This document shows positions 33,101-40,771 of a stretch of 40,771 bases of DNA, piece by piece. Positions within the stretch are counted from its first letter, which is position 1; each line of letters starts with the position of its first letter. Origin of the DNA: Bacteroidota bacterium (lineage in GTDB: Bacteria; Bacteroidota; Bacteroidia; Chitinophagales; Chitinophagaceae). The stretch is taken from contig JAKQJG010000316.1 of assembly GCA_029561305.1 (NCBI GenBank), positions 1 to 40,771 on the forward strand, written 5' to 3'. Both the position numbers and the translations under genes were made by a program. The notes beneath the pieces are model-generated. The model was not told the DNA's origin and did not search any database. It worked only from the letters and a program-made list of their open reading frames with translations.

Positions 33101-34084
33101 CTACACTACTGAATTTTTAAGAGGTAACCCTGCCTCAAAGGCATCAATATTTTCCAATGTTATTTGTGCTATTTGTGTTAATGCCTCTTCTGTAAAAAAA
33201 CCCTGGTGAGAAGTGATCAGCACATTGGGAAAACTCAGCAAACGCATGATCATATCATCCTGTATCACGTTCTCCGACAGGTCATTAAAGAACAATTTTT
33301 CTTCCTGCTCATACACATCCAGACCGAGATAGCTGATTTTCCCGGATTTCAATGCATCAATCACTGCTGCGGTATCTATCAATGCGCCCCGGCTGGTATT
33401 AATCAGCATTACTTCATCCTTCATCATGGCAATGGCCTGCTGATTGATAACATGTTTGGTGAGTTCTGTCAACGGGCAATGAAGAGAAAGGATGCTGGAT
33501 TGCTGCAGTACATCTATCAAGGGCAGGTACTCTACACCCTTTGCTGCCAGTTCTTTGTTTTCGATAAGATCAAATGCCAGCACTTTGCAACCAAAACCCA
33601 GCATGATATTACAAAAAGCTTCACCAATTTTTCCTGTACCCACTACGCCTACGGTTTTTTCAAACAGGTCAAAACCAGTTAGTCTTTCCAATGAAAAATT
33701 CCCTTCTCTCACCCTGTTATAAGCCTTATGTGTTTTTCTATTGAGTGTCAGGATCAGTGCCACCGCATGTTCGGCTACTGCATGGGGTGAGTAAGCAGGC
33801 ACTCTTACTACTTTTATATTGTTGGCGCCTGCTGATGGAAGATCCACATTATTAAAACCGGCGCACCGTAGCGCTATCAGCTTTACCCCTAGCCTGTTTA
33901 GTTCTGTCAATACTTCCTTATTGAGTTTGTCATTCACAAATACACAAATGGCGTTGCAACCTGCAGCCAGGTTAACGGTTTGAAGATTGAGTGGTGCTTC
34001 AAAATACAGCAACTCATGCGTGGTCACATAACGGTCAAAGAATTCTTTGTCGTAAGACTTAGCAGAGAAGAAAGCTATTTTCAT
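33101..34084 (-). CDS. ldhA: D-lactate dehydrogenase-type 2-hydroxyacid dehydrogenase
   Basis: NAD-dependent enzyme expected to reduce pyruvate to D-lactate. The 327-aa sequence has the family fold: substrate domain ends, Rossmann GTGKIG at 150-155, VMLINTSRGALID with the substrate-binding Arg232, LGLDVYEQEE with the catalytic Glu (259 or 261) and His293 in TSHQGF. LDVYEQE and the QGFFTEEAL segment are typical of fermentative D-LDH (LdhA) rather than of glycerate dehydrogenases. A palindrome with an embedded -7 box lies about 100 bp upstream. The 207-bp gap to rho has no gene. Product inference is by family. Confidence 0.9.
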   Translation of the reverse strand: MKIAFFSAKSYDKEFFDRYVTTHELLYFEAPLNLQTVNLAAGCNAICVFVNDKLNKEVLTELNRLGVKLIALRCAGFNNVDLPSAGANNIKVVRVPAYSPHAVAEHAVALILTLNRKTHKAYNRVREGNFSLERLTGFDLFEKTVGVVGTGKIGEAFCNIMLGFGCKVLAFDLIENKELAAKGVEYLPLIDVLQQSSILSLHCPLTELTKHVINQQAIAMMKDEVMLINTSRGALIDTAAVIDALKSGKISYLGLDVYEQEEKLFFNDLSENVIQDDMIMRLLSFPNVLITSHQGFFTEEALTQIAQITLENIDAFEAGLPLKNSVV

Positions 34085-34174
34085 GTTTGGATTTTATGGT
34101 GATTTTTGATGGGGATTTATTATGACAAAGATGATTGGTATGATTTTTTTAATGCCGGACACTTAATCATCTTA

Positions 34175-34190
34175 TTATACAAATGTATAA
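34175..34190 (-). promoter_or_regulatory. palindrome with embedded -7 box upstream of ldhA
   Basis: TTATACAAATGTATAA: arms TTATAC and GTATAA, spacer AAAT. On the minus strand it contains TACATTTG (34180-34187), an exact TAnnTTTG. The implied ldhA leader is about 90 nt. A repressor bound to the palindrome would block the promoter. Confidence 0.4.
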
Positions 34191-34437
34191 CAAGGGTAAA
34201 TAAACATATAAATTTAAAAGCATCCTAAAGGGTGATTTAAATCAGGAAGAATTTAGTGAAAGGCCAATCATCAAATCACCTGATCATATCAAGACCTATC
34301 CAAAATCTATTATTCTCTTTGTTACATTAAATCATCAAAATCATTTAATCATACCAATCCCTATTCAAAATCGTCTCCATAATTCCCTCAATCCCATTAA
34401 TCCCAATCTAAAATAGCATAATCATACCGTCCCTATT

Positions 34438-34445
34438 TATATTTG
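34438..34445 (+). promoter_or_regulatory. -7 promoter box for asnS
   Basis: TATATTTG, an exact TAnnTTTG match followed by CAGCC, ends 18 nt before the asnS ATG. No TTG at the -33 position. Confidence 0.65.
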
Positions 34446-34463
34446 CAGCCTTAACAACCTTAT

Positions 34464-35918
34464 ATGCTCAACAATAGAACCAAAATAAAAGAACTGCTGG
34501 CAGGCGAAGCCACTAACTACGAAGCGACCGTGATGGGATGGGTGCGTACCTTCCGTAACAACCAGTTTATTGCACTGAATGACGGCAGCACCAACAACAA
34601 CCTGCAGGTTTTGGCCGAGCTGGGCACCTTTGATGAAAGTATTTTGAAAAGGATCACAACAGGTGCCTGTATTAAAGCTGTTGGGGAAATAATACCTTCT
34701 TTAGGGAAGGGGCAAAGGGTAGAGTTAAAAGCATCATCAATAGAAATATTAGGCGACAGCGATGCAGAAAAATTTCCTTTGCAACCGAAGAAACACAGTT
34801 TGGAGTTTTTAAGGGAAATAGCGCATCTGCGTTTCCGTACCAATACTTTTGGATCGGTATTCAGGATAAGGCATTCACTGGCATTTGCAGTTCATAAATT
34901 CTTTAACGAAAAAGGTTTTGTGTACATGCATACTCCTATCATCACTGCAAGTGATGCAGAAGGTGCTGGTGAAATGTTCCGTGTTACCACTTTGCCGATT
35001 GACGGTACTGCACCAAGGAATGATGATGCGACCATCAATTTTAAAGAAGATTTTTTTGGCCGTAGTACAAACCTCACCGTTAGTGGCCAACTGGAGGGCG
35101 AACTGGCGGCCATGGCTTTTAGTGATATATATACCTTCGGACCCACCTTCCGGGCAGAAAACTCTAATACCACCAGGCACCTGGCTGAGTTCTGGATGAT
35201 TGAACCTGAAATGGCTTTCTACGACCTGGAGGATAATGCTAACCTTGCAGAAGAATTTATCCAGTACATCATTAAATATGCAATGGATAACAACAGGGAA
35301 GACCTTGAATTTCTTGCACAGCGTTTGGCCGAAGAAGAAAAAAGTCTGCCGCAGGATAAAAGGAGTGAAATGGGATTGATAGAGAAACTGGAATTTGTAC
35401 TCAGCAATAAATTTGAAAGGCTCACCTACACGCAGGCAATCGACATTTTAAAAGAAAGCAATCACAATAAAAAGAAAAAGTTCCAATACGAAATTACCGG
35501 CTGGGGCATGGACCTGCAGAGTGAGCATGAACGATACCTGGTAGAAAAGCATTTTAAAAAACCTGTTATCCTTACCAATTACCCTGCTGCCATCAAATCG
35601 TTTTACATGCGCTATGATGATAACTGTGAGCCAGGAAGACAAACGGTAGCTGCCATGGATATTTTAGCACCCGGTATTGGCGAAATAGTGGGTGGCTCAC
35701 AAAGAGAAGAAAGACTGGACAAGCTGGAACAAAAAATGAAAGACATGCATATTCCGATGGAGGAATTATACTGGTACCTGGATACAAGAAGATATGGTGC
35801 CTGTCCGCATGCCGGCTTTGGTTTGGGTTTTGAGAGAATGGTGCAGTTTGTAACCGGTATGGGAAATATCAGGGATGTGATCCCTTTCCCAAGGTATCCG
35901 AAGAGTGCAGAATTTTAA
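34464..35918 (+). CDS. asnS: asparaginyl-tRNA synthetase
   Basis: Charges tRNA-Asn with asparagine in the cytoplasm. The 484-aa protein has an N-terminal anticodon-binding OB fold ([20 protein letters not shown]) and a class II core: motif 2 [20 protein letters not shown] and motif 3 [13 protein letters not shown] with IRDVIPFPR at the C-terminus. AsnS-specific length and PFPR ending separate it from AspS (about 580 aa) and LysS. A 60-residue insertion in the core (about 280-340) is usual. Short leader; terminator at 35961. Confidence 0.97.
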   Translation: MLNNRTKIKELLAGEATNYEATVMGWVRTFRNNQFIALNDGSTNNNLQVLAELGTFDESILKRITTGACIKAVGEIIPSLGKGQRVELKASSIEILGDSDAEKFPLQPKKHSLEFLREIAHLRFRTNTFGSVFRIRHSLAFAVHKFFNEKGFVYMHTPIITASDAEGAGEMFRVTTLPIDGTAPRNDDATINFKEDFFGRSTNLTVSGQLEGELAAMAFSDIYTFGPTFRAENSNTTRHLAEFWMIEPEMAFYDLEDNANLAEEFIQYIIKYAMDNNREDLEFLAQRLAEEEKSLPQDKRSEMGLIEKLEFVLSNKFERLTYTQAIDILKESNHNKKKKFQYEITGWGMDLQSEHERYLVEKHFKKPVILTNYPAAIKSFYMRYDDNCEPGRQTVAAMDILAPGIGEIVGGSQREERLDKLEQKMKDMHIPMEELYWYLDTRRYGACPHAGFGLGFERMVQFVTGMGNIRDVIPFPRYPKSAEF

Positions 35919-35960
35919 ATCCATTCGCTCTGTAAGTTAAAGGAGAACAAAGAAAAATAT

Positions 35961-35995
35961 TGCCAGGCATTGTATAAATGCCTGGCATTTTATTT
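35961..35995 (+). terminator. Rho-independent terminator after asnS
   Basis: Perfect 11-bp stem TGCCAGGCATT / AATGCCTGGCA, loop GTATA, followed by TTTTATTTAT. It starts 42 nt after the stop. Confidence 0.9.
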
Positions 35996-36037
35996 ATCTT
36001 GATACAGTAAATGTTGTATACAAACCCCTGAGCTAAT

Positions 36038-36433
36038 ATGCACTCCACGCAATTTGATTTTAAAGCAACCATGCAATCAACCTCTACCGAAGATCTTGTA
36101 ATAATAATCTCTACCAAAAGAAGTGATTATCGACAGGAGGCCATTTCGGCCGCAGAAGAGGAATTGAAAAACCGGAATTATTCTTTTGAAAAAATGGAGG
36201 GGTATATTGCTAAAGCCAGGTTACTAAAAGAAATTGAAGAAGAAAGATCACTACAACCATTAGACCTTGAATATAAAATATTAGCCTTTATTTTCCCGGG
36301 CATCGTGACACTTATTTTTTCCGGTCTTTTCAAAAGTGAAGGCTATGATACAAAAGCTTCAGACCTTGTGAAATGGACCTTTTACGGAATTGGCTTTTAT
36401 ATTTTGCTCGCCCTGTTACTTAGTTTGCTTTGA
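36038..36433 (+). CDS. small membrane protein, unknown function
   Basis: A 131-aa protein. The N-terminal 75 residues are soluble and helical (DYRQEAISAAEEELKNRNYSF; charged, coiled-coil-prone). Two hydrophobic helices follow: about 82-100 (ILAFIFPGIVTLIFSGLF) and about 110-131 (WTFYGIGFYILLALLLSLL). No known family recognised. The motif TEDLVIIIST-x5-YRQEAISAAEEELKNR resembles short N-terminal repeats seen in other Bacteroidota proteins about degradation-prone helices. It ends 1 bp before the convergent serine hydrolase stop. ATG at 36038; a second at 36071. Confidence 0.7.
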   Translation: MHSTQFDFKATMQSTSTEDLVIIISTKRSDYRQEAISAAEEELKNRNYSFEKMEGYIAKARLLKEIEEERSLQPLDLEYKILAFIFPGIVTLIFSGLFKSEGYDTKASDLVKWTFYGIGFYILLALLLSLL

Positions 36434-36434
36434 T

Positions 36435-38264
36435 TTACTGCACAGTCAAATTACCCATGATCCTGAATTTTTTTCCTGCCTGAACAGTTATTGCCGCAGA
36501 GGAAGAAACCCTTTGCTGTACATTTAATATACATTCACCTGCACCTGAGGGATTGATCATTATTTGTGAACCATGCGGCAATGTTGCCGGTGGAACCAGG
36601 TTATTGCTCCAGTTAGCGGGGGTACTCCAGTTGCCGTTTCCTGTAAACGTAAAACTGCCGGCGGTAATCGTGTATTCCTGCGGGTTACTACCCAATAAAT
36701 ACAATGCATTGTTACCGGTTGCCGTACTCTTGTTGTATTCAACCACCCGGAAATAATATTTTTTGTTTGCTGTTAACCCTGTTACCGTAACACTATTTCC
36801 CGTTCCATTATAAACTACATAATTATTAATGCCCAATGAAGTGCCGGAGCCAAATGCAGCGTTGGCTGTATAATCAGTTCCATCCAGCGGGAAAGCGTTA
36901 ACTGCACTGTCGGCTTTTACCACGAGGAGACGGTTGGCGCCATTTCCATTATTCCAGTTAACAGTGACAGCATTGCCAGACACATTGGAAAAATTTAGCC
37001 CGGAAGCATTCACTGTTGGCGACAGCATCAAATCCCATGTGGGCCATGTGGTGGTGGCAGCCAGGCAATTCCAGCCGAGGTTATCCAATGCCGTCCAGAA
37101 ATTGTTGTTGGTAATATTTCTTTTATTCAAAATAAAGATCCATGAATAGCCGCCTGAAGAACGTACCCATATACTTGCTGTACCATCAAGGGCTCCCGTA
37201 TGCCACCAGTTATTAAAAGGGTTTACCTGCCAGCCTTTTGCATAATACTGGCTGTTGGCAGATGGGGTAACCATGGACGTTACTATGGATGGATTTAAAA
37301 TATCCGGCTTGGTTGAAAATCCATCTACTGCCACTAACAGTTTCAGCATATCCCTGGCCGAAGCGATCCAGCCTCCATGTGCATCCATGGCTTCTATGTT
37401 GAAACCGCCATATTCCCAGGGCACACTTTGGCCCGTACCATATACACTGAGGTTGGTGTAACCATTGCCCACATACTCTCCCTCCCGCTCCTGCTTATCA
37501 ACCAACAGGTTTTTACCGATATGCATATCAAAAACGCCAATCGGTGCCAGCACACTGTCTTTTACATATTGCTCATAACTAAGCCCCGTTATTTGTTCAA
37601 TGATCTCCCCGAGCACCAGGTAACCCATGTTGGAATAACTGTATGCTGTTCCCGGTGCAAAGTCAAGCCCTTTCTCCAGCATAAATTTTACCAGCGCTTC
37701 TTCAGAAGCTGGGTTAGGGGTGCCTGTTAGCATGGCAACCCTCAACGGAAAAGCAATGGGGTCACAACCTCCGAAAAAATAGGGGTAGGGGGTGGTTGGA
37801 TTAGGATTGCAATTGATATCCCGGTTCCAGCCGGCAGAATGTTCCAGTAACTGCTGTACTGTGATATTATTGATCCTCGTGTCAGTAATGTTGGCGGTGG
37901 CAAACACGGGGTGATTTTGTAAAATGCCCCCTGTACCAAATACCCTGGCTCCCATTGACAACCGGCCGTTCTGCAGAAGCTTCATACAGGCAATGGAGGT
38001 GATGGGTTTGGATAAACTGGCGATCCTGAATAAATTATAGGGTTGAGTTGGAATCGTATTGGCAATATTTGAATTTCCAAATGCCCGCATATAAACGATC
38101 TTGCCATCTTTTGCAATAGCTGCCGTTGCAGCGGGAATGCCATAAGTGGTGAGGAAACTGTTGATCAGGTTGTCAGTTTGCGTCATGGTTGGTACCGGGA
38201 TGCCGGTTTGGGCATTTACGGTCAAACCAACAGGTACCAGTAAAAAGCAAAGGAACTTTTTCAT
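36435..38264 (-). CDS. secreted serine hydrolase, beta-lactamase class C fold
   Basis: A 609-aa exported protein with signal peptide MKKFLCFLLVPVGLTVNA. Residues about 25-400 are a serine beta-lactamase/penicillin-binding fold with all three motifs: Ser83-x2-Lys86 in IASLSKPIT, Tyr210-Ser-Asn212 and His355-Thr-Gly357. The family includes esterases, DD-peptidases and AmpC-like enzymes; the HTG third motif and extra domains favour an esterase or peptidase over a drug-hydrolysing lactamase. Residues about 425-530 look like a fibronectin III-type module (LTANKKYYFRVVEYN), and the last about 75 residues (FTFTGNGNWSTPANWSNN) a beta-helix-like repeat often seen in exported Bacteroidota proteins. No T9SS tail seen. 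Regulated region shared with the GNAT gene. Confidence 0.85.
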   Translation of the reverse strand: MKKFLCFLLVPVGLTVNAQTGIPVPTMTQTDNLINSFLTTYGIPAATAAIAKDGKIVYMRAFGNSNIANTIPTQPYNLFRIASLSKPITSIACMKLLQNGRLSMGARVFGTGGILQNHPVFATANITDTRINNITVQQLLEHSAGWNRDINCNPNPTTPYPYFFGGCDPIAFPLRVAMLTGTPNPASEEALVKFMLEKGLDFAPGTAYSYSNMGYLVLGEIIEQITGLSYEQYVKDSVLAPIGVFDMHIGKNLLVDKQEREGEYVGNGYTNLSVYGTGQSVPWEYGGFNIEAMDAHGGWIASARDMLKLLVAVDGFSTKPDILNPSIVTSMVTPSANSQYYAKGWQVNPFNNWWHTGALDGTASIWVRSSGGYSWIFILNKRNITNNNFWTALDNLGWNCLAATTTWPTWDLMLSPTVNASGLNFSNVSGNAVTVNWNNGNGANRLLVVKADSAVNAFPLDGTDYTANAAFGSGTSLGINNYVVYNGTGNSVTVTGLTANKKYYFRVVEYNKSTATGNNALYLLGSNPQEYTITAGSFTFTGNGNWSTPANWSNNLVPPATLPHGSQIMINPSGAGECILNVQQRVSSSAAITVQAGKKFRIMGNLTVQ

Positions 38265-38301
38265 TGCAGCCGAATTTTACTACAAGATAAGGATTGAAAA
38301 A

Positions 38302-38329
38302 AATACTCCAATACTCCATATAGAGTATT
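38302..38329. promoter_or_regulatory. inverted repeat with extra half-site between divergent genes
   Basis: AATACTC-CATATA-GAGTATT (38310-38329), perfect 7-bp arms, preceded by a direct half-site AATACTCC (38302-38309). It lies in the 96-bp region between the minus-strand serine hydrolase and plus-strand GNAT gene, well placed for an operator acting on both. Confidence 0.5.
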
Positions 38330-38360
38330 TTAGCTGCGGTCTTTTTTTGATATTTGCTGA

Positions 38361-38915
38361 ATGTTAAAACCAAATTTCGAGCCCTTCCCGGTTATAGTAA
38401 CCAGCAGGCTCCTGTTGAGAGAGGTAACCATTGCAGATGCAGCGGATCTTTTCTTTTTAAGATCGGATGCTGCCGTGTTGAAATACCTCGACAAAGAGCC
38501 GGAAAAGTCTGTTGATGAAACCATTGCATTAATCAACCAGGTTAAAAAAAACAAAGAAGATGGTGATGGCATTTTGTGGGGTATCACATTAAAAGACAGT
38601 AATATCCTTGTGGGTTCTATTTGCTATTGGCGTATGCAGAAAGAACATTACCGGGCAGAAATTGGCTATGCCCTTCACCCAGCTCAACAGGGAAAAGGAA
38701 TCATGGATGAAGCCATCAAAGCGGTACTGCAATATGGTTTTGAAACGATGCAATTACATTCTGTAGAAGCCAATGTGAACCCTGCCAATGAAGCTTCCAT
38801 GAAATTATTAGAAAGAAATGGTTTTGTAAAAGAAGCGCACTTCAGGGAGAATTATTATTACAACGGGCAATTTTTAGACTCGGTGATCTTTTCGCTCATC
38901 ACTCCTTTAAAGTAA
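38361..38915 (+). CDS. GNAT family N-acetyltransferase (RimJ/RimL type)
   Basis: A 184-aa acetyl-CoA-dependent transferase. The opening TSRLLLREVTIADAADLFFL is typical of the RimJ/RimL branch (N-terminal or amine acetylation). The acetyl-CoA-binding motif A is EIGYALHPAQQGKGIMDEAI (Q-x2-G-x-G/A), and the C-terminus has EANVNPANEASMKLLERNGF. The substrate cannot be told: ribosomal protein, peptide, spermidine or antibiotic. Start ATG at 38361; the upstream -7-like sequence GATATTTG has one mismatch and ends 5 nt before. Stops converge with the next gene (6 bp apart). Confidence 0.85.
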   Translation: MLKPNFEPFPVIVTSRLLLREVTIADAADLFFLRSDAAVLKYLDKEPEKSVDETIALINQVKKNKEDGDGILWGITLKDSNILVGSICYWRMQKEHYRAEIGYALHPAQQGKGIMDEAIKAVLQYGFETMQLHSVEANVNPANEASMKLLERNGFVKEAHFRENYYYNGQFLDSVIFSLITPLK

Positions 38916-38921
38916 TATTAT

Positions 38922-39860
38922 TTACAGCTTATCCAATTGCAATTTATTAATAATGCTTAATATCAGCAGTACCGTAAAAAAGTATTTTTTAATTGCTTCT
39001 TTATCATCCGGCTCATTTCCTTTGGGTTCAAATAAATTTTCATCAAAAGGAATGGCGGCATAAAAAATGCCGGCTACAAATGAAATCGAAATATCCCTTC
39101 CTATCTGTGTTTTGAACTGTACAACGGCCTCCATTATCTGCTGGTTTACTAAATACGATGCTTCATTTACATCTGTTGTGTATACCACATAATGTTTTTC
39201 AAACTCACCATTGCGGCAATCCACCCTTACCACTTCGGGCATGGGCAGCATCCGGTATCTTTCTTCTGCAATACTTGCAGCCAGTTGTATATTGTCTTTT
39301 GTCCATACATAAGTACCACCACTAAAACCAATGGGTAAAGGAGCCGCAAAAAACAATCCCCTGTACACTATAGCGCCTGAATTCCTGCTGCCCGACCGGT
39401 GCCTGACATCGAGTTCACAACATTTAAAGTTGATCCCTTTATAGTTTCCACCGATCCAGTCCTCGCCATTGTAATCATCATACCATCCCCTGCATAAACT
39501 ACTGTTTACATAATCCTTGTGATTGATACATAGCTCCGGCTTGTATTCAAGACCGGGATGAATAAATTGAAAGATCTGCAGAATAACCTGTTGCTTATAA
39601 TTATCCTCGTAATCTTCTTTAGCTTTAGTATAATAATAAACGCACGTGGCTGTGGCAGCTAACATAAGTAAGATCAGTATACCACCGAACCCACCTGCTC
39701 CACCATTCACAGTCCAGGCCATCACAGGAATAATAAGAACAAAAAAAATCCCCGATGCTATTCCCCACCCATAAGCATTACTGCCCTGCTCCCGCAGGTT
39801 TGCCATATAGGGCTGCAATCTTTGTTCATAGAAATCGTCAAAATTTTTTATGCCTTCCAA
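38922..39860 (-). CDS. DUF3137-like membrane protein
   Basis: A 312-aa protein. N-terminus (FDDFYEQRLQPYMANLREQG) is followed by two hydrophobic helices at about 30-50 (GIASGIFFVLIIPVMAWTV) and about 56-75; the rest is soluble (SSLCRGWYDDYNGEDWIGGN; KHYVVYTTDVNEASYLVNQQ) and ends with a hydrophobic stretch. The layout and GxxFKCCELDV segment match DUF3137, an uncharacterised family near the membrane. The frame begins with TTG at 39860 and no ATG is available upstream before a stop, so a TTG start is likely. Function unknown. Confidence 0.75.
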   Translation of the reverse strand: MEGIKNFDDFYEQRLQPYMANLREQGSNAYGWGIASGIFFVLIIPVMAWTVNGGAGGFGGILILLMLAATATCVYYYTKAKEDYEDNYKQQVILQIFQFIHPGLEYKPELCINHKDYVNSSLCRGWYDDYNGEDWIGGNYKGINFKCCELDVRHRSGSRNSGAIVYRGLFFAAPLPIGFSGGTYVWTKDNIQLAASIAEERYRMLPMPEVVRVDCRNGEFEKHYVVYTTDVNEASYLVNQQIMEAVVQFKTQIGRDISISFVAGIFYAAIPFDENLFEPKGNEPDDKEAIKKYFFTVLLILSIINKLQLDKL

Positions 39861-39923
39861 GTAAGAATATCTTTTAAAGGTTGATTTGCATACAATTTAA
39901 TAAAAGCGGGATAGTTTTACAGC

Positions 39924-40771
39924 ATGAAAATACAATCCATATTCCCATACAACGGTGAAATAGTTGCTGAGTATGAAGTAATGAATGATTCATCCATTGA
40001 ACAATGTATCAGCAATGCAGCAAAAGCATTTGTTACCTGGAGGCAATTAAGTTTTGACAACCGGGCGGATGTATTGATACAGGTGGCTGCCATCTTACAA
40101 CGGGATAAAGAACAACTGGCAGCGCTTATCACTAATGAGATGGGAAAAGTAACAGCCGAAGCAATAGCAGAAATAGAAAAATGCGCTGCTGTATGTGAAT
40201 ACTATGCAGCGCATGCAGAACAATTTTTAAAAGATGAACCGCATGAAGCAGGCTATCACAAAAGCTTTGTTGCTTATGAGCCTATTGGCGCTGTGCTGGG
40301 TATTATGCCATGGAATTTTCCCTTCTGGCAGGTGTTCCGGTATGCTGCGCCGGTACTAATGGCAGGGAATGTCACGTTATTGAAACATGCATCTAACGTT
40401 TGTGGTTGTTCGAAAAAAATTGAAAGCATTTTTATCGAGGCGGGCGCACCGGCGGGAGTGTTTCAATCCCTTATCATTGATTCAGCAGCCATAGAAAAAG
40501 TACTGACTCATGATATTGTGCAGGCAGTAACGCTTACCGGCAGCGAAGGGGCCGGCAGTGCTGTTGCTTCATTGGCAGGTAAAAACATTAAGAAGTCTGT
40601 ACTGGAACTGGGTGGCTCCGATGCATTGATCGTATTACCGGATGCTGACATGAAAAAAGCGGCGGCAACAGCTTTGCAATCGAGGATGCAGAACGCAGGC
40701 CAGTCCTGTATTGGTGCCAAACGCTTTATTGTACTTGAAAGCGCCATGAATGATTTTATGAATGAGATAAA
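39924..40771 (+). CDS. aldehyde dehydrogenase, NAD(P)-dependent (5' part, cut by window edge)
   Basis: The first 282 codons of an aldehyde dehydrogenase, reading through to the right edge without a stop. The cofactor segment MPWNFPFWQV (Asn131) is present, as are the catalytic Glu228 in LELGG and the catalytic Cys262 in NAGQSCIGAKRF. About 175 residues of the C-terminal part are missing. The NGEIVAEYEV start and the QSCIGAKRF form suggest a succinate-semialdehyde dehydrogenase-like enzyme, but specificity cannot be fixed. The TAGTTTTA sequence (39912-39919) just before ATG resembles a -7 box with one mismatch. Confidence 0.9.
   Translation, partial: MKIQSIFPYNGEIVAEYEVMNDSSIEQCISNAAKAFVTWRQLSFDNRADVLIQVAAILQRDKEQLAALITNEMGKVTAEAIAEIEKCAAVCEYYAAHAEQFLKDEPHEAGYHKSFVAYEPIGAVLGIMPWNFPFWQVFRYAAPVLMAGNVTLLKHASNVCGCSKKIESIFIEAGAPAGVFQSLIIDSAAIEKVLTHDIVQAVTLTGSEGAGSAVASLAGKNIKKSVLELGGSDALIVLPDADMKKAAATALQSRMQNAGQSCIGAKRFIVLESAMNDFMNEI

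Larger units (their letters stand above)
34085..34463. other. AT-rich gap between divergent ldhA and asnS
   Basis: 379 bp without a gene. Left part: palindrome and ldhA promoter box (34175-34190). Middle and right (about 34255-34435): many AATCAT / ATCATCAAAATC / AATCCC words, low complexity and uneven, without a defined unit. Right end: asnS -7 box. No tRNA or small RNA was recognised. Confidence 0.8.

Noticed and set aside
32949-33209. 86-aa plus-strand frame between rho and ldhA
   Set aside because: Crosses into antisense of the ldhA C-terminus; no promoter or domain.
33206-33682. 158-aa plus-strand frame opposite ldhA
   Set aside because: Antisense to the conserved dehydrogenase; His/Cys-rich composition is a shadow effect.

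Overview
The window is chromosomal DNA from a Bacteroidota, most likely a Chitinophagaceae-type bacterium (inferred from protein style and gene order; no rRNA is present). Evidence for this: a protein with a C-terminal type IX secretion (T9SS) sorting domain, homologues of PorG and GldC, Bacteroidota-type -7 promoter boxes (TAnnTTTG) upstream of many genes, almost no Shine-Dalgarno sequences, and the conserved chain hydrolase-CBS-NadK-PorG-UppS-BamA-OmpH-OmpH-MurI. I see no rRNA, tRNA, CRISPR array, transposase or prophage gene. All genes look intact; the last one runs off the right edge.

Layout. 1-3.3 kb: tadA, sodA, two small unknowns, tag (3-methyladenine glycosylase) and a small heat-shock protein. 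3.35-4.24 kb: yidD-rnpA-rpmH on the minus strand; rpmH is only 55 codons. 4.4-18.7 kb: a long minus-strand envelope cluster, read right to left: alpha/beta hydrolase, CBS protein, single-POTRA BamA-like protein, nadK, porG, a 1047-aa T9SS cargo protein, uppS, bamA, two ompH/skp chaperones, murI. It combines outer-membrane protein assembly (BamA, Skp-like), secretion (PorG) and wall precursor supply (UppS, MurI). Hairpins between the distal genes could set their relative expression. 18.8-20.3 kb: cvpA-like, yqeY-like and gldC. 20.4-27.5 kb: a metal-efflux operon: a small His/Glu/Cys-bearing protein, an RND pump fused to its own TolC-like outer-membrane factor, a lipoprotein adaptor, then a glycosyltransferase. 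27.5-32.9 kb: rho, selU, a secreted proline-rich protein of unknown function, selD. SelD makes selenophosphate and SelU uses it to make 2-selenouridine in tRNA; the unknown gene is packed between them. 33.1-40.8 kb: ldhA, asnS, a small membrane protein, a secreted serine hydrolase, a GNAT acetyltransferase, a DUF3137-like protein and the 5' part of an aldehyde dehydrogenase.

The most noteworthy signals are: the RND-OMF fusion with a signal-peptide-like junction; short palindromic or heptamer-repeat elements that sit in frame inside murI, selD and selU; the unknown secreted protein in the selenium operon; the T9SS cargo gene placed inside the otherwise conserved envelope cluster; and several genes whose start codon lies almost on top of a -7 box (possible leaderless mRNAs). 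No clear defence or other wholly new system was found.
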